DNA of 64,000 nt from the NCBI RefSeq assembly GCF_009363695.1, contig NZ_CP045403.1, positions 3,544,501 to 3,608,500 of the forward strand, written 5' to 3'. This document shows positions 43,476-52,000 of the stretch, one piece after another. This DNA comes from Bacillus sp. THAF10 (GTDB lineage: Bacteria > Bacillota > Bacilli > Bacillales > Bacillaceae_I). The notes beneath the pieces are model-generated. The model did no database searches, had not been told where the DNA came from, and worked only from the letters and a program-made list of their open reading frames with translations. The translations under genes were made by a program, and so were the position numbers. Numbering within the stretch: the stretch's first letter is position 1; the number at the start of each line of letters is the position of its first letter.

Positions 43476-45098
43476 ATGAATATTGAACAGCAATTTTCGT
43501 TATTTTTTGACCAGATGGCTGATATGGTCTTTCTCGTAGAGTGGAAGAATGACGAATTTTGGTATACAAAAGTTAATCCTTCCGCTCAGAATAAATTAGG
43601 GATAGAAATGGTAGGCAAGAAGCTTGTGGATGTTCTGCCCTCCTCCATATTTCAAACGTTAAATCCTCATTATTTATCCTGTGTGCGTCTGAAAGAGCCT
43701 GTCAATTACTCTGACCTTAACCTGTTTGTAGCGAACCTCCCAGCTTCAGAAACGAGTCTTACGCTCATAGAAGAAAACAGCAAAACCTATGTGCTTGCCA
43801 TCACAAAAAATGTCAACGCCCTAAAAGAAAAAACAGAAGATTACATATTCCTAGAATCATTAGTACATAACACCGTAGATGCGATGCTTGTTATTGATAC
43901 AAAAGGTGTCATCCTACGATTTAACGAGGCATTTATCCAGCAATTTGGTTGGAGACCACCAGAGCTGATGGGCCAGTATTGGGAAAATATTCAAATCATT
44001 CCAGATAGTTTGAAAGCGCAATCAACAGAAACAATGAAGCGCCTAAAGCAAGGCACCTCTGTTTCCTCACAAGAAACCATAAGACTAACAAAAGGAAGAC
44101 AACCTGTTCATACTTCAATCAGTTATTCTGCCATTCGGAATGAACAAGAAGAAGTAGTCGCAATCTCCATGATCTATCGTGACATTGAACATTTAAAGGT
44201 GTTAGAGGCGAGGCTTGAGGAGAGTAATGAAGCATATAAATCCTTATTTTCCTATCATAAAAACGCAATCTGTATGCTTGATACCGAAGGAAAAATTGTC
44301 AATGTGAACAAGGCATGCGAACAGATCACTGGCTTTTCAAAAGTCGCCATAAAAGGCTTTCCTTTCATCGACTATGTAAAAAATGAATTGCCTGGCTTAC
44401 ACCTCGCCTTGGACGAAAAGGTGACAAATTACGAGCTCAACATCATGACTGCCACAGGTGCGGACCTATATCTAAATGTCACTCATGTGCCCATCATCGT
44501 AAAAAAAGATATTAAAGGGATGTATGTAATTGCACAGGATATTACACAGCAACGAGAGGTGGAACACGAGCGACAAAAGCTACAGGAAAAGCTGACCTTC
44601 CTTGCCTACCATGACAGCTTGACCAACCTTCCGAACCGCCGACTTTTAGAGGACAAATTGGAAGAAGCCATTATCGAAGCCCAGCTAAGCGGAAAAATGC
44701 TTGCGCTCCTTTTTCTTGACTGCGACCATTTCAAGAAAGTAAATGATACATTTGGTCATGAGGTTGGCGATGATTTGCTTGTTGCCTATGCTAAGCGCCT
44801 GGAGAAATGCATACGAAATCGTGATATGGTGGCACGCCTTGGGGGAGATGAATTTGTCATCCTTTTGCATGACATTGAAACAATGGACATGATTGACAAA
44901 GTGGCAAACCGCATTCTTGCAACCTTAAATGCGCCCTACAGCATTAAAGGGCAACAGTTTGCTTCCACCTCATCCATTGGTATTTCCACCTACCCTGCCA
45001 ACGGAAGCACGGTCAAACAGCTTTTCAGAAAAGCGGACCAAGCCCTCTACTCTGTAAAAAATTCAGGCAAAAACGGGTTTTGCATCAGCAGTGCTTGA
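43476..45098 (+). CDS. PAS-PAS-PAS-GGDEF diguanylate cyclase
   Basis: 540 residues. Three PAS-type sensor units are followed by a GGDEF domain. The first PAS starts at residue 1 (FFDQMADMVFLVEWKND), the second near residue 130 (LVHNTVDAMLVIDTKGVILR), the third near residue 255 (YKSLFSYHKNAICMLDTEGK). The cyclase active site is VARLGGDEFVIL, and RNRD five residues before GGDEF is an inhibitory I-site, so feedback control is expected. The enzyme makes c-di-GMP; it has no membrane span, so it senses something inside the cell. It lies back-to-back with the phosphodiesterase gene. AGAAGGAG lies 4-5 nt before ATG 43476. Confidence 0.9.
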   Translation: MNIEQQFSLFFDQMADMVFLVEWKNDEFWYTKVNPSAQNKLGIEMVGKKLVDVLPSSIFQTLNPHYLSCVRLKEPVNYSDLNLFVANLPASETSLTLIEENSKTYVLAITKNVNALKEKTEDYIFLESLVHNTVDAMLVIDTKGVILRFNEAFIQQFGWRPPELMGQYWENIQIIPDSLKAQSTETMKRLKQGTSVSSQETIRLTKGRQPVHTSISYSAIRNEQEEVVAISMIYRDIEHLKVLEARLEESNEAYKSLFSYHKNAICMLDTEGKIVNVNKACEQITGFSKVAIKGFPFIDYVKNELPGLHLALDEKVTNYELNIMTATGADLYLNVTHVPIIVKKDIKGMYVIAQDITQQREVEHERQKLQEKLTFLAYHDSLTNLPNRRLLEDKLEEAIIEAQLSGKMLALLFLDCDHFKKVNDTFGHEVGDDLLVAYAKRLEKCIRNRDMVARLGGDEFVILLHDIETMDMIDKVANRILATLNAPYSIKGQQFASTSSIGISTYPANGSTVKQLFRKADQALYSVKNSGKNGFCISSA

Positions 45099-45151
45099 CG
45101 TTTATAGTTTCGAAATTGTAGATTGAAGATTGTTGATCATGAGAATATTTA

Positions 45152-45282
45152 GCTGTTGATTGGAGCAAAGGCGGAAGACTCCCTCGGGGATGAAGCGATG
45201 GACTGGAGACCCTACAGGGCAAAGCCCGAGGAGACTTACAAATCCCCATGCAGGACGCGATTCATTTGCGGAAATCAACAGC
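45152..45282 (+). repeat. Dispersed repeat A, copy 3
   Basis: Starts GCTGTTGATTGGAGCAAAGG and ends GCGGAAATCAACAGC. CCGAGGAGACTTACAAATCC inside is the complement of the matching block in the copy at 17603-17735. Confidence 0.78.
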
Positions 45283-45289
45283 GTTATTT

Positions 45290-45327
45290 AAACCACCACA
45301 AGCTAAAGACTTATGAGGTGGTTTTTA
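45290..45327 (+). terminator. Terminator after the PAS-GGDEF gene
   Basis: AAACCACC pairs with GGTGGTTT around a 19-base loop, then TTTATTTTTT. Together with the preceding repeat A copy it isolates the dehydrogenase gene. Confidence 0.65.
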
Positions 45328-45397
45328 TTTTTTCTAATGTTATACTGGTGCTCATAGAAGAAGGTTCTTTTTCACTAAGAATTTAGGAGGTAAAAAC

Positions 45398-46777
45398 ATG
45401 TCTAATCAAACAAGATTCATTGTTCAGGAATCACTCGATGCATTGATGGAGGATACCACCTTTCTTCCTTCTCTAAAGGATGCTGCCAGAAAACAAGCAT
45501 TTACGTCACTTGGCGCCATTCTTTCCACACCAAACCACTTACATAAATCATTCCTGCGAATTGCCCTTGAAAATGGAAGCGTTGTCAGGATTCCTGCTTT
45601 TCGTGCTCAGCACAATAACGCGCTAGGCCCATACAAGGGTGGAATTCGCTTTCATGAATCAGTTAACGAAGAGGAAGTAATCAACCTTGCTTCCCTAATG
45701 ACGTTAAAAAATGCACTACATGATGTCCCATTCGGCGGTGGAAAAGGTGGCATTGTCATCGACTCTCGCTCCTACTCAGAAAAAGAACTCCACTTGATTT
45801 GCAAAAAATACGTCCAATACTTTAGCGATATTCTTGGACCGGATAAGGATATACCTGCTCCTGATGTAGGCTCTGGCGAACGCGAAATGGACTGGATGAT
45901 GGCAGAATACAAAAGCATTCGCCCGGGACAGGTCTACAAGGGAAGCTTTACTGGAAAAAGCGTGGTGAATGGAGGCTCCTTAGGCAGGCGAGAGGCAACG
46001 GGAAAAGGGGTCTACTTTAGCTTCCGCTATTTGCTCCATGACTTTGTCAAACAGCAAAGAAAATTCCTAAACGGCACTAGCAATATTTTTGCAAAAACGG
46101 CGCTTGAATTTGAGGAGAAGCCATTAAAGCTTGCCGTGCAGGGCTTTGGAAATGTCGGATCAGTAGCTGCTTTAGAAGCCTACCAGTGCCAACACCTCCA
46201 AAACAAAGTAGTCGCTGTCAGCGATCGGAATGTCACCCTCTATAATGGAGATGGCCTGGATATTCCTGCGCTTGTGAAATTTGTTTCTGTTAGCGGGGGT
46301 GACCTGCCAACATCAGAACAGCAACTGCTAGATGCAGAGATTAAAGCGGAGATTCGAAATCGCGACGAGGTTCTCCAGCTCGAGGTAGATGTTCTAATCT
46401 TAGCTGCCCTTGAAGACCAAATTCACAATGATAACAAGGAAAAAATAAAAGCAAGCATCATCGTGGAAGGTGCCAATGCTCCTATTACAAGTGAAGCGGA
46501 TAACTACCTTAGCGAGAAAGGGGTTATCATCATTCCTGATATTCTTGCTAACGCAGGCGGAGTAATTGTCTCCTATTTTGAATGGATTCAAGGCCGTGAA
46601 ACGCAATTCTACACAGAAGAACAGGTGTATAAGCTTCTGATCGAGAAAATGACACACACCTTTGAAACTATCTTACCTGTTTTCTTTGGAGACCCGTTTC
46701 CATTAAGACAAAACTGTTACATCCATTCAGTGATGAAGCTATCAACGGTTTTATTTAGACAGGGAAAATTGTACTGA
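45398..46777 (+). CDS. Glu/Leu/Phe/Val dehydrogenase family protein, glutamate dehydrogenase-like
   Basis: 459 residues, larger than the 424-residue RocG/GudB type. It is an NAD(P)-dependent amino acid dehydrogenase. Seen: catalytic Lys region GPYKGGIRFHESV, VPFGGGKGGI, DIPAPDVGSGEREMDWM, Rossmann motif VQGFGNVG, and VEGANAPITSEAD. The motif set fits glutamate dehydrogenase best. An insertion (KQQRKFLNGTSNIFAKTALE) sits between the two domains. ATG 45398 has TTAGGAGG 8 nt upstream. It is single-gene and followed by a short spacer to the VanZ gene. Confidence 0.82.
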   Translation: MSNQTRFIVQESLDALMEDTTFLPSLKDAARKQAFTSLGAILSTPNHLHKSFLRIALENGSVVRIPAFRAQHNNALGPYKGGIRFHESVNEEEVINLASLMTLKNALHDVPFGGGKGGIVIDSRSYSEKELHLICKKYVQYFSDILGPDKDIPAPDVGSGEREMDWMMAEYKSIRPGQVYKGSFTGKSVVNGGSLGRREATGKGVYFSFRYLLHDFVKQQRKFLNGTSNIFAKTALEFEEKPLKLAVQGFGNVGSVAALEAYQCQHLQNKVVAVSDRNVTLYNGDGLDIPALVKFVSVSGGDLPTSEQQLLDAEIKAEIRNRDEVLQLEVDVLILAALEDQIHNDNKEKIKASIIVEGANAPITSEADNYLSEKGVIIIPDILANAGGVIVSYFEWIQGRETQFYTEEQVYKLLIEKMTHTFETILPVFFGDPFPLRQNCYIHSVMKLSTVLFRQGKLY

Positions 46778-46815
46778 AAAAGGAAAAGACTTGTGAGGGT
46801 TAGAGGAGAGACGGA

Positions 46816-47298
46816 CTACTGTTCGTCAACCTCGCCCTTCTTCTTTTTCCAAAGCGCAACCACCATAAAATAAATGCCGATTCCAGTTAGTGCCCCAACG
46901 CTATCCAGCACCACATCGCTTACCTGCCCACTTCTCCCAGGCACAAACAGCTGGTGGACCTCGTCAGAAACGGCGTACAGAATAGATACTATAAACGCTA
47001 GTATTGCTCCCTTTTTATGCCCCACACCACTTTTACGAAATGCAAAAAAAGTTAATAGTCCAAGCACTAGATACGCAAGAAAATGGGCATTTTTCCTTAC
47101 AAAAAAACTAATCGATTCTATATTTAAGCTTGCATCAGGGGCCACATTTTGAAGAATTTCATTAATCGCTTCCGTTATTCCTCCACTTAAATCAGCAGAT
47201 TGATCCCCATGCTGAGCAGATAAGAAGAAAATGGTTCCCATCCAAACAAGAACGGATGCCCAAGAAACACACATCCACCAAAAATTTCTTTTACTCAT
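46816..47298 (-). CDS. VanZ-family membrane protein, second copy
   Basis: 160 residues, four predicted membrane spans. The VanZ signature is clear: FFVRKNAHFLAYLVLGLLTF and DEVHQLFVPGRSGQVSDVVL. It differs from the VanZ protein at 26226-26753 but shares the RKxAHxxxYxxLG and DExxQ...GRSGQxxDV blocks. The function of this family in Bacillus is unknown. ATG 47298 has GGAGAG 5-6 nt upstream. Confidence 0.85.
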   Translation of the reverse strand: MSKRNFWWMCVSWASVLVWMGTIFFLSAQHGDQSADLSGGITEAINEILQNVAPDASLNIESISFFVRKNAHFLAYLVLGLLTFFAFRKSGVGHKKGAILAFIVSILYAVSDEVHQLFVPGRSGQVSDVVLDSVGALTGIGIYFMVVALWKKKKGEVDEQ

Positions 47299-47478
47299 CC
47301 AATCTCTCCTTGAAACTGTTAAAATTTAACTAGATATATAGTATAGCATTCCAACATGCCTGTCACGATAGAAATTTAGGAACCTCTGCAGATGATTAGA
47401 ATTACGCTGTCAGCATTCGACGCAAAAAACAAAATTCTCTACCATTTCCCGAGAAATTTACAGGAAGAAGCAACAAAA

Positions 47479-47505
47479 AGGAACAGGTGGTTACAACCTG
47501 TTCCT
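47479..47505. repeat. Left 27-bp target duplication of the IS element
   Basis: An exact 27-bp copy, starting AGGAACAGGTGG and ending CCTGTTCCT, is also at 49069-49095. The duplicated sequence is itself a hairpin (GGAACAGGT/ACCTGTTCC), probably the original terminator of the acyltransferase gene. Confidence 0.85.
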
Positions 47506-47610
47506 CAGCTTGTAGAGAAACCCTATGTTTTTCTCTACAAGCTTTTTTATTTTGGTGGACCATGTGATATTATCTTGCATCACACTTGAGAGAAAAAGGT
47601 TCCCACACAC

Positions 47611-48375
47611 CTAGCCTAGCCGGGCTAGGTGTGTGGCAATCTTCTTCATGTTTTGGCAGGCTGCTGTGAGTAACACTTGTTCACTCACATTGCCTTCTCC
47701 CCTCAACCTACAGTAGCGAAGCCCATGCAGTTCTTTTGAATCTGCAAAGCTTCGCTCCACTTTTTCTTTCCTGTATTTATAAAGCATTTTTCCAGACTTA
47801 GAAAGCCTGTTTAATCGAACCTGTTCTTTATGATCTTCCCATACGTGACGGGTGACCACTTTTTGATGATTTTTGGATTGTGTACACTGATCAAGTAAAG
47901 GACAAACCTTACATTTCGAAGGATCCGATTTATACTCTCGATAGCCTTCGCGCGTGGTGGTTCGATAGGTTAAGACATCTCCGTTTGGGCAAATGTATTG
48001 ATTGTTCTCTGGTTGATAGGTGAATTTCCATTTTGGAAAGAGACCTTTGATAGGGTGAAACCTTCTATGTGCGATTACTCCAAAGATGTTCCTATCCGAT
48101 AATCCCTTACAAATGGGATTGGTAAGATAACCAGAGTCAAGTGCCACAGCTTCCACTTTAAATTCAAAGCGTTCCATTTGGCGGTCTATACGTGAGAGAT
48201 AAGGAACAGAGTCATGAACGTTTCCAGGAGTCACAAAGGCATCAGTAATGATGTTAAATTTCATATCCGTCGTACGATGGTCAAGGTAACAGAACATTTC
48301 TTGCTTTTGATCTCGTGACATAAAGCCACAATCCGGATCCGTTAAACTTTTGCGGATTTCTTTGGTCTCTTTCAC
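47611..48375 (-). CDS. IS1182-family transposase, C-terminal part
   Basis: 254 residues in the -1 frame relative to the N-terminal part. It carries the rest of the DDE catalytic core (CYLDHRTTDMKFNIITDAFV, VEAVALDSGYLTNPICKG) and the C-terminal zinc-like segment (CKVCPLLDQCTQ) with the conserved YRKEKVERSFADSKELHGLRYCRLRG, which holds the catalytic Glu. The joint with the N-terminal part falls at the slippery run A-AAA-AAG near 48390-48400. The reading after a -1 shift ([20 protein letters not shown]) restores a normal continuous protein. As a separate ORF it starts at GTG/ATG only by default. Confidence 0.8.
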   Translation of the reverse strand: MKETKEIRKSLTDPDCGFMSRDQKQEMFCYLDHRTTDMKFNIITDAFVTPGNVHDSVPYLSRIDRQMERFEFKVEAVALDSGYLTNPICKGLSDRNIFGVIAHRRFHPIKGLFPKWKFTYQPENNQYICPNGDVLTYRTTTREGYREYKSDPSKCKVCPLLDQCTQSKNHQKVVTRHVWEDHKEQVRLNRLSKSGKMLYKYRKEKVERSFADSKELHGLRYCRLRGEGNVSEQVLLTAACQNMKKIATHLARLG

Positions 48376-48389
48376 CTCCTCCCGTTCTT

Positions 48390-48971
48390 TTAGAGCTTTT
48401 TTCCGTTCTTTTCTCGATCCTCGCTGATAGCTTGATTTAATTCTTCTATGTATTCTCGTGTCTCTACTTCAACGGTTTTTCTTGTGAACTTATGCTTATT
48501 GGCGTTTGCTTTTAAATGGGTAGAATCCGTAAACAATACGCGTCCACCAACCATTTTGTGGTTCATGGCTTGAAGGACGATTTCATCGAATATCTCTTGG
48601 AAAATATTCGTCTTGTTAAAACGTTTGCGTCGATTCCAACTAATTGTGGAGTGGTGAGGAACAGGGTCGGTTAAACGTAATCCTAAAAACCAACGGTACG
48701 CGATGTTCATTTGAATTTCTTTTTCAAGTTGTCTTTCGGAGCGAATTCCATAAAAGTAGCCAATAAACATCATTTTGAAAAGTACGAGAGGGTCTAAAGA
48801 GGGACGTCCATTATCTTCAGAGTAGTAGGGGCGAACGCGTTCTAGGATGAAGGAAAAATCAATGTACTTATCAATTTTCCTGAGTAGATGATCTTGGGGA
48901 ACGAGGTCTTCAATTGAGACAAACTCAACTTCATTTTGCGTTGTATTTCTTGTATTAAACAATAGAATCAC
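48390..48971 (-). CDS. IS1182-family transposase, N-terminal part
   Basis: 193 residues. It opens with [20 protein letters not shown] and includes the helix-turn-helix DUF772-type domain ([40 protein letters not shown]) and the first catalytic Asp ([17 protein letters not shown]). It ends NGKKL at a TAA just after GGA AAA AAG CTC, a -1 frameshift heptamer in the right phase. So this is either programmed frameshifting or a single-base loss (or sequencing error) in the A-run. The probable start is TTG 48962, with AGGCGGTG upstream. Confidence 0.8.
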   Translation of the reverse strand: MILLFNTRNTTQNEVEFVSIEDLVPQDHLLRKIDKYIDFSFILERVRPYYSEDNGRPSLDPLVLFKMMFIGYFYGIRSERQLEKEIQMNIAYRWFLGLRLTDPVPHHSTISWNRRKRFNKTNIFQEIFDEIVLQAMNHKMVGGRVLFTDSTHLKANANKHKFTRKTVEVETREYIEELNQAISEDREKNGKKL

Positions 48972-49068
48972 CGCCTATATGTATTAACTATATTATAACA
49001 TATTAACGCGGTAATTTGTTGAAGTTATTGAATATAAAAATGGCTGTCGAGACTTTCTCGACAGCCTG

Positions 49069-49095
49069 AGGAACAGGTGGTTACAACCTGTTCCT
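49069..49095. repeat. Right 27-bp target duplication, terminator of the acyltransferase gene
   Basis: Identical to 47479-47505. It directly follows the acyltransferase stop codon at 49098 and forms GGAACAGGT/ACCTGTTCC, so the minus-strand transcript can end here. Confidence 0.8.
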
Positions 49096-49097
49096 TT

Positions 49098-50177
49098 TTA
49101 TGCCGTCCTATATTCTTTTTTATCCTTCTGACCGACGTTTTTTGGTACATTTCGAAGCTGACCAACGATGTATTTCCCAAATGGCAGAAGGTTAAATACT
49201 TTCGCGATACCTGTAGGAATCAACACTCCACCAACAAACAAGAGAATGATATACAATCCCATGTTCATTTTTGGTAGCAACGGAATGATTAAATCAAAAC
49301 CGATATAATGCAGCAAGTAGATGGGAAACGAGTACTTACTAATGAACATCACGATTTTTGGTACTTTTTTTGCAAATGAAAACAGATAGTATAATACAAA
49401 AAATAAGGAAACCGTGTAGAACATAATATCATATCGAACGGACGAAATATCCGTTAAGGTACCATCTGTATAATTGTTCAACACAAAATACAAGCTACCC
49501 GCTGCTGCAATAAGCGCTAACGGGAACCCCCACTTCCTGCTGTCCTTTACTTGTTTTAAATACTTTCCTACGTAATAGGCAACAGTGAAATAAAAAATCC
49601 AACCGAGAAATGGTACACGAACTAAAGAATACCAATCATGCATAATCGGTGGCATCATTTCAAAATGAAAATTTGCGGTATGCAAATATTTTGCATTAAT
49701 AATAAAGGTAATGACCAGCATAATCCATGCGGGGACATTTTTAAGAAACTTAACAAATACAGCATGAATCAAAACGAATTGTAAAATAATAAGAATAAAA
49801 TATCCATGCCAATACGCATATTGAATATTCGTTAACGTCTCATCCACCACCACTTTTGCATTTGTATCTGTTGTTACAATATCAAAAATGGCATAGATAA
49901 AAGGAATAGTAAGATAAGGTAAAAATAAAAACGAAAATCTTTTTCTAAAAAATTTATTCGGGATCCGGTCCCAATAAGCATTTCCAAGAATAACCTCAAA
50001 AATCAGGATAAACATTGGTGTTGCAAACATGAGAGATATCTGAACAATCTTCAATATTTCAACCGTTGATGCTGGTAGTTCATAGTTAGACATAGTTCTA
50101 GTTAGAGCATGAATGAAAACGACGCTGAGACAAGCTAGTCCACGAATCCAATAGACTTCGCTAATCTGTTTTTTCAT
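49098..50177 (-). CDS. Membrane acyltransferase, acyltransferase_3 family
   Basis: 359 residues with about ten membrane spans. The family signature WIRGLACLSVVFIHALTRT at the start holds the conserved Arg and His (VIRG...H). Other spans: LPYLTIPFIYAIFDIV, VLIHAVFVKFL, IFYFTVAYYVGKYL, FYTVSLFFVLYYLFSF, FPIYLLHYIGFDLIIPLLP. Such enzymes add acyl groups to sugars of exported glycans or lipids. Its neighbour on the other side is galE, so a surface polysaccharide target is plausible. ATG 50177 has AGGAGG 6 nt upstream. Its 3' flank was remodelled by the IS insertion. Confidence 0.87.
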   Translation of the reverse strand: MKKQISEVYWIRGLACLSVVFIHALTRTMSNYELPASTVEILKIVQISLMFATPMFILIFEVILGNAYWDRIPNKFFRKRFSFLFLPYLTIPFIYAIFDIVTTDTNAKVVVDETLTNIQYAYWHGYFILIILQFVLIHAVFVKFLKNVPAWIMLVITFIINAKYLHTANFHFEMMPPIMHDWYSLVRVPFLGWIFYFTVAYYVGKYLKQVKDSRKWGFPLALIAAAGSLYFVLNNYTDGTLTDISSVRYDIMFYTVSLFFVLYYLFSFAKKVPKIVMFISKYSFPIYLLHYIGFDLIIPLLPKMNMGLYIILLFVGGVLIPTGIAKVFNLLPFGKYIVGQLRNVPKNVGQKDKKEYRTA

Positions 50178-50198
50178 ATTCACCCTCCTATACTTATG

Positions 50199-50315
50199 GC
50201 TCTTTTCTCAAAAAATGTTGCCAATAACCAGGTAAGAGTCGGCTATAAGACTTTTTCAATTTTATCGTCAGGAGATTCGATATTCCTCCACAAAAAGAGC
50301 ACGACAGTAACGTTG
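50199..50315 (-). repeat. Dispersed repeat B, copy 4 (reverse orientation)
   Basis: Begins GGCTCTTTTCTCAAAAAATG and ends AAAAAGAGCACGACAGTAAC. Its complement reads GTCGTGCTCTTTTTGTGGAG and GAAAAAGTCTTATAGCCGAC, matching copies 1-3. It occupies the acyltransferase-galE spacer. Confidence 0.68.
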
Positions 50316-50572
50316 CTTCGTGACTTAGTTATACCCTGTAAAAAGTGTGCGAAAACAGCGTTACTTAAAAACAATCTCCAGTTTAACATGTATATTGTCG
50401 AATAATAGTGGGATAGATTGTTTGTAATAGGAAAGTAATCTTAATGAAATTTTGAATTTACAATATCAATACATTTCTCGCTGTTCTTTGCACTCCGTCA
50501 TATATTAAGTGATTCTAGCGAAAAATTGTGATACGATTGGAGAAAATTAGTATGTTATTGGGGGAAAACGGA

Positions 50573-51586
50573 ATGTCTATTTTAGTCACAGGTGGCGCTG
50601 GGTATATTGGGAGCCACACTTGCGTTGAACTTTTAAATGCTGGATATGAAATTGTCATTGTAGATAATCTTGCTAACAGCAATCTGGTAGCGCTAGAACG
50701 AATAAAAGAAATTTCAGGAAAAGACTTTCCCTACTATTCGGTAGATTTATTAGATAAAGAAGCCCTTGATAACGTGTTTAATGAGCATTCCATTGATGCT
50801 GTGATTCATTTCGCTGGGTTAAAAGCTGTTGGAGAATCGGTAGAAAAGCCATTGTTCTACTACCATAACAACATTACCGGTACACTTTACCTGTGCGAAG
50901 TAATGCAAAAGCATGGCGTAAAGAAGATGGTTTTCAGTTCATCTGCCACCGTTTATGGGTTACCAGAAAGTGTACCCATTTCTGAGGATTTCCCATTAAG
51001 TGCAACGAATCCTTATGGGCAAACAAAACTAATGATCGAGCAAATTTTACGTGACCTTCAAGTCGCGGATTCTGAGTGGAGTGTATCCCTCCTACGTTAT
51101 TTCAACCCTATTGGTGCACATGAAAGCGGCCGAATTGGCGAGGATCCAAATGGCATTCCAAACAACCTCATGCCATTTATTACCCAAGTTGCAATCGGCA
51201 AGCTGGAGAAGCTTCAGGTGTTTGGCAACGATTATGATACGGTCGATGGCACAGGAGTTCGCGATTACATCCATGTCGTCGATTTGGCAAAGGGACATTT
51301 GAAGGCATTGGAAAAAGTGATGAGCACACAAGGTGTGGACGCTTTTAATCTTGGGACAGGCAAAGGCTACAGTGTACTTGAGATGGTCAAAGCTTTTGAG
51401 GAAGCGTCAGGAAAAGACGTACCTTATGATATAGTTGATAGAAGACCTGGCGACATCGGAGAGTGCTACGCTGATCCGACGAAGGCAAGCGAAGTGCTTG
51501 GCTGGAAAGCAGAAAAAGGCTTGGCAGAAATGTGCGAGGACTCTTGGAAATGGCAAAAAAATAACCCAAATGGATTTAATATATAG
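50573..51586 (+). CDS. galE: UDP-glucose 4-epimerase
   Basis: 337 residues, the normal GalE length. It interconverts UDP-glucose and UDP-galactose (or the N-acetyl forms). NAD-binding [13 protein letters not shown], the active-site Ser region [14 protein letters not shown] (YxxxK) and [14 protein letters not shown] are present. ATG 50573 has GGGGG 8 nt upstream; the longer frame begins 15 codons upstream without a site. It stands apart from Leloir genes and near an acyltransferase, so a role in surface glycan precursor supply is likely (inference). Confidence 0.93.
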   Translation: MSILVTGGAGYIGSHTCVELLNAGYEIVIVDNLANSNLVALERIKEISGKDFPYYSVDLLDKEALDNVFNEHSIDAVIHFAGLKAVGESVEKPLFYYHNNITGTLYLCEVMQKHGVKKMVFSSSATVYGLPESVPISEDFPLSATNPYGQTKLMIEQILRDLQVADSEWSVSLLRYFNPIGAHESGRIGEDPNGIPNNLMPFITQVAIGKLEKLQVFGNDYDTVDGTGVRDYIHVVDLAKGHLKALEKVMSTQGVDAFNLGTGKGYSVLEMVKAFEEASGKDVPYDIVDRRPGDIGECYADPTKASEVLGWKAEKGLAEMCEDSWKWQKNNPNGFNI

Positions 51587-51606
51587 CATATTGATGTAAT
51601 TAAGGG

Positions 51607-51634
51607 CCGCCCAGCTAATTTGCTGGGCGGTTTT
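51607..51634 (+). terminator. Terminator of galE
   Basis: CCGCCCAGC and GCTGGGCGG form a perfect 9-bp G+C stem, then TTTT. It follows the stop codon by 20 bp. Confidence 0.9.
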
Positions 51635-51699
51635 ATGGTTTTTTTGAGAAAATCCTTGGGGATTGGGGTGCCATTTCGGTGGTGGGGGGAGCTTGGAGG

Positions 51700-51820
51700 G
51701 GGGGTTTTTGCGGAGTTTTGGTTTTTTTTTGCGGGTTCGGTGGGTTTTTTTGCGGGTTCGGTGGTTTTTTTTGCGGAGTTTTCGTTTTTTTTGCGGCTTT
51801 AGGACTTTTTTTTGCGCCTT
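51700..51820. repeat. Low-complexity T-tract/GCGG array
   Basis: Five to six units of the form TTTTTTTTGCGGGTTCGGTG, with a period of about 20-24 bp, occur between galE and pulA. Open frames here are artefacts of composition. No gene is seen in 51635-52000. Confidence 0.75.
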
Positions 51821-51828
51821 TTCACCAT

Positions 51829-51845
51829 ATAAAGGCCATTCGACA
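51829..51845 (+). repeat. 17-bp direct repeat left of pulA
   Basis: ATAAAGGCCATTCGACA, identical to 55699-55715 on the far side of pulA. It includes ATTCGACA, the complement of a 0A-like TGTCGAAT. Confidence 0.8.
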
Positions 51846-51897
51846 CAATTCTGCAAAAATCGCCATCCATTCCCCTCATGCCAGCACCCCCATACAC

Positions 51898-51937
51898 AAA
51901 AAAACCGCACAGGAATTCCCCCTCCTGTACGGTTAAC
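51898..51937 (-). terminator. Terminator of pulA
   Basis: On the minus strand ACCGTACAGGA and TCCTGTGCGGT form a stem around a purine loop, followed by TTTTTTTG. It follows the pulA stop codon by about 65 bp. Confidence 0.82.
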
Positions 51938-52000
51938 ATAATTTCTATAGACTTCCTTACCCTGGAATCTCTCCCCTTTTACCACGTGGGATTATAAGTC

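Larger units (their letters stand above)
47506..49068 (-). mobile_element. IS1182-family insertion sequence, 1563 bp
   Basis: The element lies between the two copies of the 27-bp duplication. Its ends read CAGCTTGTAGAGAAA (left) and CAGGCTGTCGAGAAA (right, complement), 12 of 15 identical. Each end also forms its own hairpin facing inward: GCTTGTAGAGAAA/TTTCTCTACAAGC plus T-run on the left, and GGCTGTCGAGA/TCTCGACAGCC on the right. These would stop outside transcription from entering the transposase gene. The transposase is in two frames; a hairpin at 47603-47636 overlaps its stop codon. Confidence 0.88.

Noticed and set aside
47479..47505. The duplicated hairpin as part of the IS element itself
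   Set aside because: The inverted ends CAG... lie just inside it, and the right copy works as the acyltransferase terminator, so it is target DNA.
51407..51985. Lys/Arg/Pro-rich frame over the T-tract array
   Set aside because: Translated low-complexity DNA antisense to galE 3' end; no start signal.
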